NCBI GenBank assembly: GCA_035255485.1
Contig: DATEZO010000202.1
Coordinates: forward strand, 1 to 28,621
Reading direction: 5' to 3'
Length of the DNA stretch: 28,621 bases
Source of the DNA: DATEZO01 sp035255485
Lineage (GTDB): Bacteria > Pseudomonadota > Gammaproteobacteria > Burkholderiales > Burkholderiaceae_D
In this document: piece after piece, positions 25,560-28,621 of the stretch
How the letters are laid out: each line of letters begins with the position of its first letter
Numbering within the stretch: the first letter of the stretch is position 1
Notes under the pieces: model-generated
Told to the model about the DNA's origin: nothing
What the model saw: only the letters and a program-made list of their open reading frames with translations
The model's database searches: none
Position numbers and translations under genes: made by a program

Positions 25560-25634
25560 TGGTGCGACCGACAGGAATCGAACCTGTATCTGAGTCTTAG
25601 GAGGACCCTGTTCTATCCATTGAACTACGGTCGC
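25560..25634 (-). tRNA. tRNA-Arg (anticodon CCT)
   Basis: The minus strand folds into a 75-base tRNA with encoded CCA: acceptor stem GCGACCG/CGGTCGC, D arm GTTC...GAAC, anticodon loop CTCCTAA with CCT at 25599-25601, and T arm CAGG-TTCGATT-CCTG. The anticodon stem has one G-U pair. It reads the codon AGG, rare in this kind of genome. tRNA genes are common integration sites, but no integrase or duplicated 3' end is seen here. Confidence 0.97.
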
Positions 25635-25803
25635 ACGCTGGAAGGCTTGCTATTCTAACGGCAGTAGGGATTATTTAAAAGAAAAAGCGTGGCATCGATG
25701 AGTCTTGCTCAACACCATGGCCGAATGGCGATCCAATGTTCTTGACACCTTCTGGCGTACGCATGGTGCATGACAAACAGGCAAGCCTGGATATGCCTTT
25801 GCG

Positions 25804-28621
25804 TCATTCGATTTGCCAGAAACGGCCATCCACGGTAATCAATGCAGCCTGTACCGTGTGGTCGCCGAACACCGCCTGCACAGCTATCCGGTACTGTCGC
25901 AGCTGCGCCTGGTAGGCAGCGTATTCACTGTCCGGCACACTGCGCTTGTAGTCCAGGATCCAGGCTTCCTTCTGGAATATCACGACCCGATCAAGGCGCA
26001 GCACTTCACCGGCGACCATGATTTCCATTTCATTGTACGCAGAACGGTAATGTGCGGGATTGTAGAATCGTTCGAGCTGCGGCTGCGCCAGGATGGTTTG
26101 CGCGTGCCCGCGCACGATGGCAGCGATTGACAGGGAACACTGCAGCCACTGCGCAATGACCGTCGTATCCGGAATCGCAACTGGCCAGCCGCGCGACTGT
26201 GTCACGCGCTCCATCAGCGCATGCAACGCAATGCCTTCTTCGACCGCTGCGACAGTCTCGGACTGCGGTGCAGCCGGCGCAACGGCAAGCTCGGGCGGAT
26301 CGAATACCGGCAGCTCGAATGGTATTTCAGGATGGGTATCCGCGGTATCCGGCGCAGGACCGCAGCAAAATTCCGGGGCTGCCTGGAGTCGCGCATACCA
26401 GCTGTCCTCGGTCACGCCGCCCGGCCCTGCATTCTTCCCACCTGCCACGCCGCCGACGATCAGCAGCTCCTTTGCGCGCGTCGCCGCGACATACAGCAGA
26501 TTCCAGTCTTCTTGCGCCTTGAGCCTTTCCTCTTCGGCAAACAATCCGTCGCGCGCCACGCCGCGCTCCGCCTTGCGCCCAAAAGCGGAAAAATGCGTCG
26601 GCGCCTGCCTGTCCTGCGGCCATTCGCACAGGATGCCGAGGTGATCATCCGGAGAGTCGCTGTGATTGGCGTCCAGCAGCGCCACGATCTTCGCCTCCAG
26701 CCCCTTTGCACTGTGAATGGTCAGTATGCGAACGGCATCGATGGCGGCATCGACATTCGCTTCATCGGGCGCATCCTGTTCCGCATTCCGCTGCAGCGCT
26801 TGCAGCGCACCGATGAACTTCGGCAGGCTGGGATAGCGACCCGCATCCAGATTCAAGGCGAGCGCGACGAAGGCATCGATATTCCCCAGCACTTGACTGC
26901 GCGCCATGGCCGGTGCGGCCTGCGCATAGCGCTCTACCAGTCGGCCCTGATGCAGGATACGGTCGAGCAGGTCATGCACCGGCAGGCAGGGCGCGCAGTC
27001 CAGCCACTGTGCGAGCAGCGTGCCGGCGCGACGCATCGGTGCCGAAGCGCCTTCGCGAGCGGCAGCCTGCACCCGCTGCCACCATCCGTTTTCAGCGCGC
27101 TGCGCCAGCGTAATCAGGTCGTCGTCGCTGGCGCCGATAATCGGGCTTTTCAATACATGCGCAAGCGCACGGTAATCGCCCGGCGTAATCAGGAACGTCA
27201 GCAATGCAATCAGGTCGGCGATTTCCAGCGTTTCGAGCAAGCCGCCGCGCCGGTTGGAAATGAAGGGGATACCGGCTTCGCGCAAGGCGCTCTCATAGGC
27301 GCTCAAGTGCGTGCGCTTCCTGACCAGCAGCATCACATCCGACCAGGGCACGTCCTCTTCAGGCGTTGCCAGCTCGCGCCTTGCGCACAGCAGCGCCTGC
27401 GCGATCGCACGTCCTTCCTCAAGGCGGCGCGCATCTTCCTCTTCTTCTCGCGGTGTCGTCAATGCATCGCGCAACATCAACGCCGACGTGGCAATTGCCG
27501 CGCCATCCGGCTTGCCGGACTGGATCAGTGGCAAGCGCCAGACTGCGCCAGTGTGATCAGCCAGCGTAGTCTGTTCGGAAAAAATCGGATTGCGCTCCAG
27601 GCTGGCGTTCAGGACTTCGATGATCGCACCGGCATTGCGCCGCGTCTGGTTGGTGCGCAGCAGGTGCGCGCCCTGCGCCTTCAGCAGATCACGAGCCGCA
27701 GCGAACACGCGCGGTTCGGCGCGCCGGAAGCGGTAGATCGATTGCTTCGGGTCGCCCACGATGAATACGCTCGGCCTGGCCGCGTCATCGCCGTAGGCCT
27801 GTAGCCAGACTTGCACGATGCTCCACTGCAGCGGATTGGTATCCTGGAATTCATCGAGCAGAATATGCCGGTAGCGCGCATCCAGACGGCTGTGCAGATA
27901 GGCGGCGCACGCCGGATCGGTCAGCAGCCGCCAGGCCTGCCATTCGAGATCGGCGAAATCGAACACGCGCTGTTCCGCCTTGATCGCCTGGTACTGCTCA
28001 AGGTAGGCGGTGCCGACTTCAAACAGTGCGGCATTCAGTGCCAGCACCCGGATTTCGCCGCTGCGCCTCTGGATTTGCAACAGCGTTGCGCCAAGTGCGA
28101 CGAATTCATCGTCGAACCCAGCAATCCCGTCGTTGCCGAAATGTTTTTCAAGCGCCTGCTTCAAATCATTGGTTTTCGCATTCTTGCGAAAATCACCGTC
28201 GGCGTCGAAAAATTCATGGCACAACTGATTGAACGCATCAACGCTGGCGCCGGCAGTGAGCGCGCTTTCGATCGCAGTCGCGCGCTTCTGGTTGGTCTTC
28301 GTGCCCTGTCCCAACAGGCGGGCGACCGTCGCGATGCGCGCAACCAGCCCGCCGTCTTGCCACAGCGCCAGGCGCGCATCGCATGCACCGTCCGCGCCGC
28401 ATCGCTGTTGCAGCCAATCGATCGGCTCGCCCTGCTGCCGCGCGGCCCACCATTCGGCGCGCTTGTCGACGAAGGCATCGAGCAGCAGCTTCGTATTCCA
28501 GTCGCCGACCATGTCGTACAGCGTGAGCAGCGCCGCTTTGATGCCGCCGTTTTCGTCGTCATTCAGGCTTTGCATGAACCGACTATAGGTGTCGCTCAAC
28601 AGTTCGCCGGTGGCCTCGGTC
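25804..28621 (-). CDS. addA: AddA-type UvrD-like helicase with RecB-type nuclease domain (N-terminus beyond window)
   Basis: AddA is the helicase-nuclease subunit of AddAB, which resects double-strand breaks for RecA. The reading frame runs through the right edge, so the N-terminal ATP-binding part (Walker A) is not in the window; 938 residues are visible. Motif II is HILLDEFQDTNPLQW (about residues 252-266), motif III FIVGDPKQSIYRFRRAEP (about 286-303), motif V ILTIHSAKGLEAKIV and motif VI NLLYVAATRAKELLIV. The C-terminal PD-(D/E)XK nuclease has LRLDRV, ILDYKR and QLRQY, the RecB-family set, so cleavage activity should be intact. Where UvrD-like enzymes often show a NYR or NFRS motif IV, this protein has RTNQTRR. 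AddA rather than RecB is inferred from the layout; addB, if upstream, lies off the window. Confidence 0.85.
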   Translation of the reverse strand, partial: TEATGELLSDTYSRFMQSLNDDENGGIKAALLTLYDMVGDWNTKLLLDAFVDKRAEWWAARQQGEPIDWLQQRCGADGACDARLALWQDGGLVARIATVARLLGQGTKTNQKRATAIESALTAGASVDAFNQLCHEFFDADGDFRKNAKTNDLKQALEKHFGNDGIAGFDDEFVALGATLLQIQRRSGEIRVLALNAALFEVGTAYLEQYQAIKAEQRVFDFADLEWQAWRLLTDPACAAYLHSRLDARYRHILLDEFQDTNPLQWSIVQVWLQAYGDDAARPSVFIVGDPKQSIYRFRRAEPRVFAAARDLLKAQGAHLLRTNQTRRNAGAIIEVLNASLERNPIFSEQTTLADHTGAVWRLPLIQSGKPDGAAIATSALMLRDALTTPREEEEDARRLEEGRAIAQALLCARRELATPEEDVPWSDVMLLVRKRTHLSAYESALREAGIPFISNRRGGLLETLEIADLIALLTFLITPGDYRALAHVLKSPIIGASDDDLITLAQRAENGWWQRVQAAAREGASAPMRRAGTLLAQWLDCAPCLPVHDLLDRILHQGRLVERYAQAAPAMARSQVLGNIDAFVALALNLDAGRYPSLPKFIGALQALQRNAEQDAPDEANVDAAIDAVRILTIHSAKGLEAKIVALLDANHSDSPDDHLGILCEWPQDRQAPTHFSAFGRKAERGVARDGLFAEEERLKAQEDWNLLYVAATRAKELLIVGGVAGGKNAGPGGVTEDSWYARLQAAPEFCCGPAPDTADTHPEIPFELPVFDPPELAVAPAAPQSETVAAVEEGIALHALMERVTQSRGWPVAIPDTTVIAQWLQCSLSIAAIVRGHAQTILAQPQLERFYNPAHYRSAYNEMEIMVAGEVLRLDRVVIFQKEAWILDYKRSVPDSEYAAYQAQLRQYRIAVQAVFGDHTVQAALITVDGRFWQIE

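Noticed and set aside
25560..25634. tRNA-Arg as an attachment site of an integrated element
   Set aside because: No integrase, no repeated tRNA 3' end and no foreign genes appear on either side.

Overview
The window looks like core chromosome of a betaproteobacterium, most likely Burkholderiales, family Oxalobacteraceae (Herminiimonas/Janthinobacterium-like). This rests on remembered protein similarity and gene order (rimP-nusA-infB behind scpB-rluB; aat-bpt-pyrD; csp/clpS-clpA/icd/rluE; rpsT/murJ), not on a database search. There is no CRISPR array, rRNA, prophage, insertion sequence or integrase. Both edges cut a gene: infB on the left, an AddA-type helicase-nuclease on the right.

Region 1 (1-6820, minus strand) carries information-processing genes. 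In transcription order they are initiator tRNA-fMet, scpB (condensin partner), rluB (23S pseudouridine synthase with long disordered tails), then rimP-nusA-infB (30S maturation, transcription elongation, translation initiation). A strong sigma70-like promoter and a hairpin with a U-tract lie in the leader of rimP, suggesting attenuation of the nusA operon. Region 2 (6949-9800) has a zinc-ribbon Nudix hydrolase, a decayed SAM methyltransferase (two in-frame stops, two compensating frameshifts), an unexplained 15-bp hairpin, and an ammonium transporter with a sigma54 promoter and an NtrC-like site.

Region 3 (9828-15545) holds the bacterial N-degron pathway apart from ClpP: aat and bpt attach leucine or phenylalanine to substrates, ClpS recognises the resulting N-terminus and ClpA unfolds it. 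pyrD (pyrimidine synthesis) sits between the two halves. Region 4 (15546-18416) has a cold-shock protein gene divergent from clpS, then icd and the divergent rluE, an order resembling the E. coli icd and cspD-clpS-clpA neighbourhoods. A perfect 16-bp palindrome overlaps the predicted icd -35 box.

Region 5 (18509-22459) has a tiny secreted Ala/Lys-rich protein, a secreted DUF192 protein, rpsT, the divergent lipid II flippase murJ (apparently leaderless) and a SirB1-type protein. Region 6 (22693-28621, minus strand) has the ABC-F ATPase uup, a periplasmic Cache-domain protein, tRNA-Arg(CCT) and the C-terminal 938 residues of the AddA-like helicase-nuclease.

I did not find a wholly new multi-gene system. 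The interest here is mostly regulatory: the icd operator, amt control, the rimP leader, leaderless murJ, and unexplained inverted repeats.
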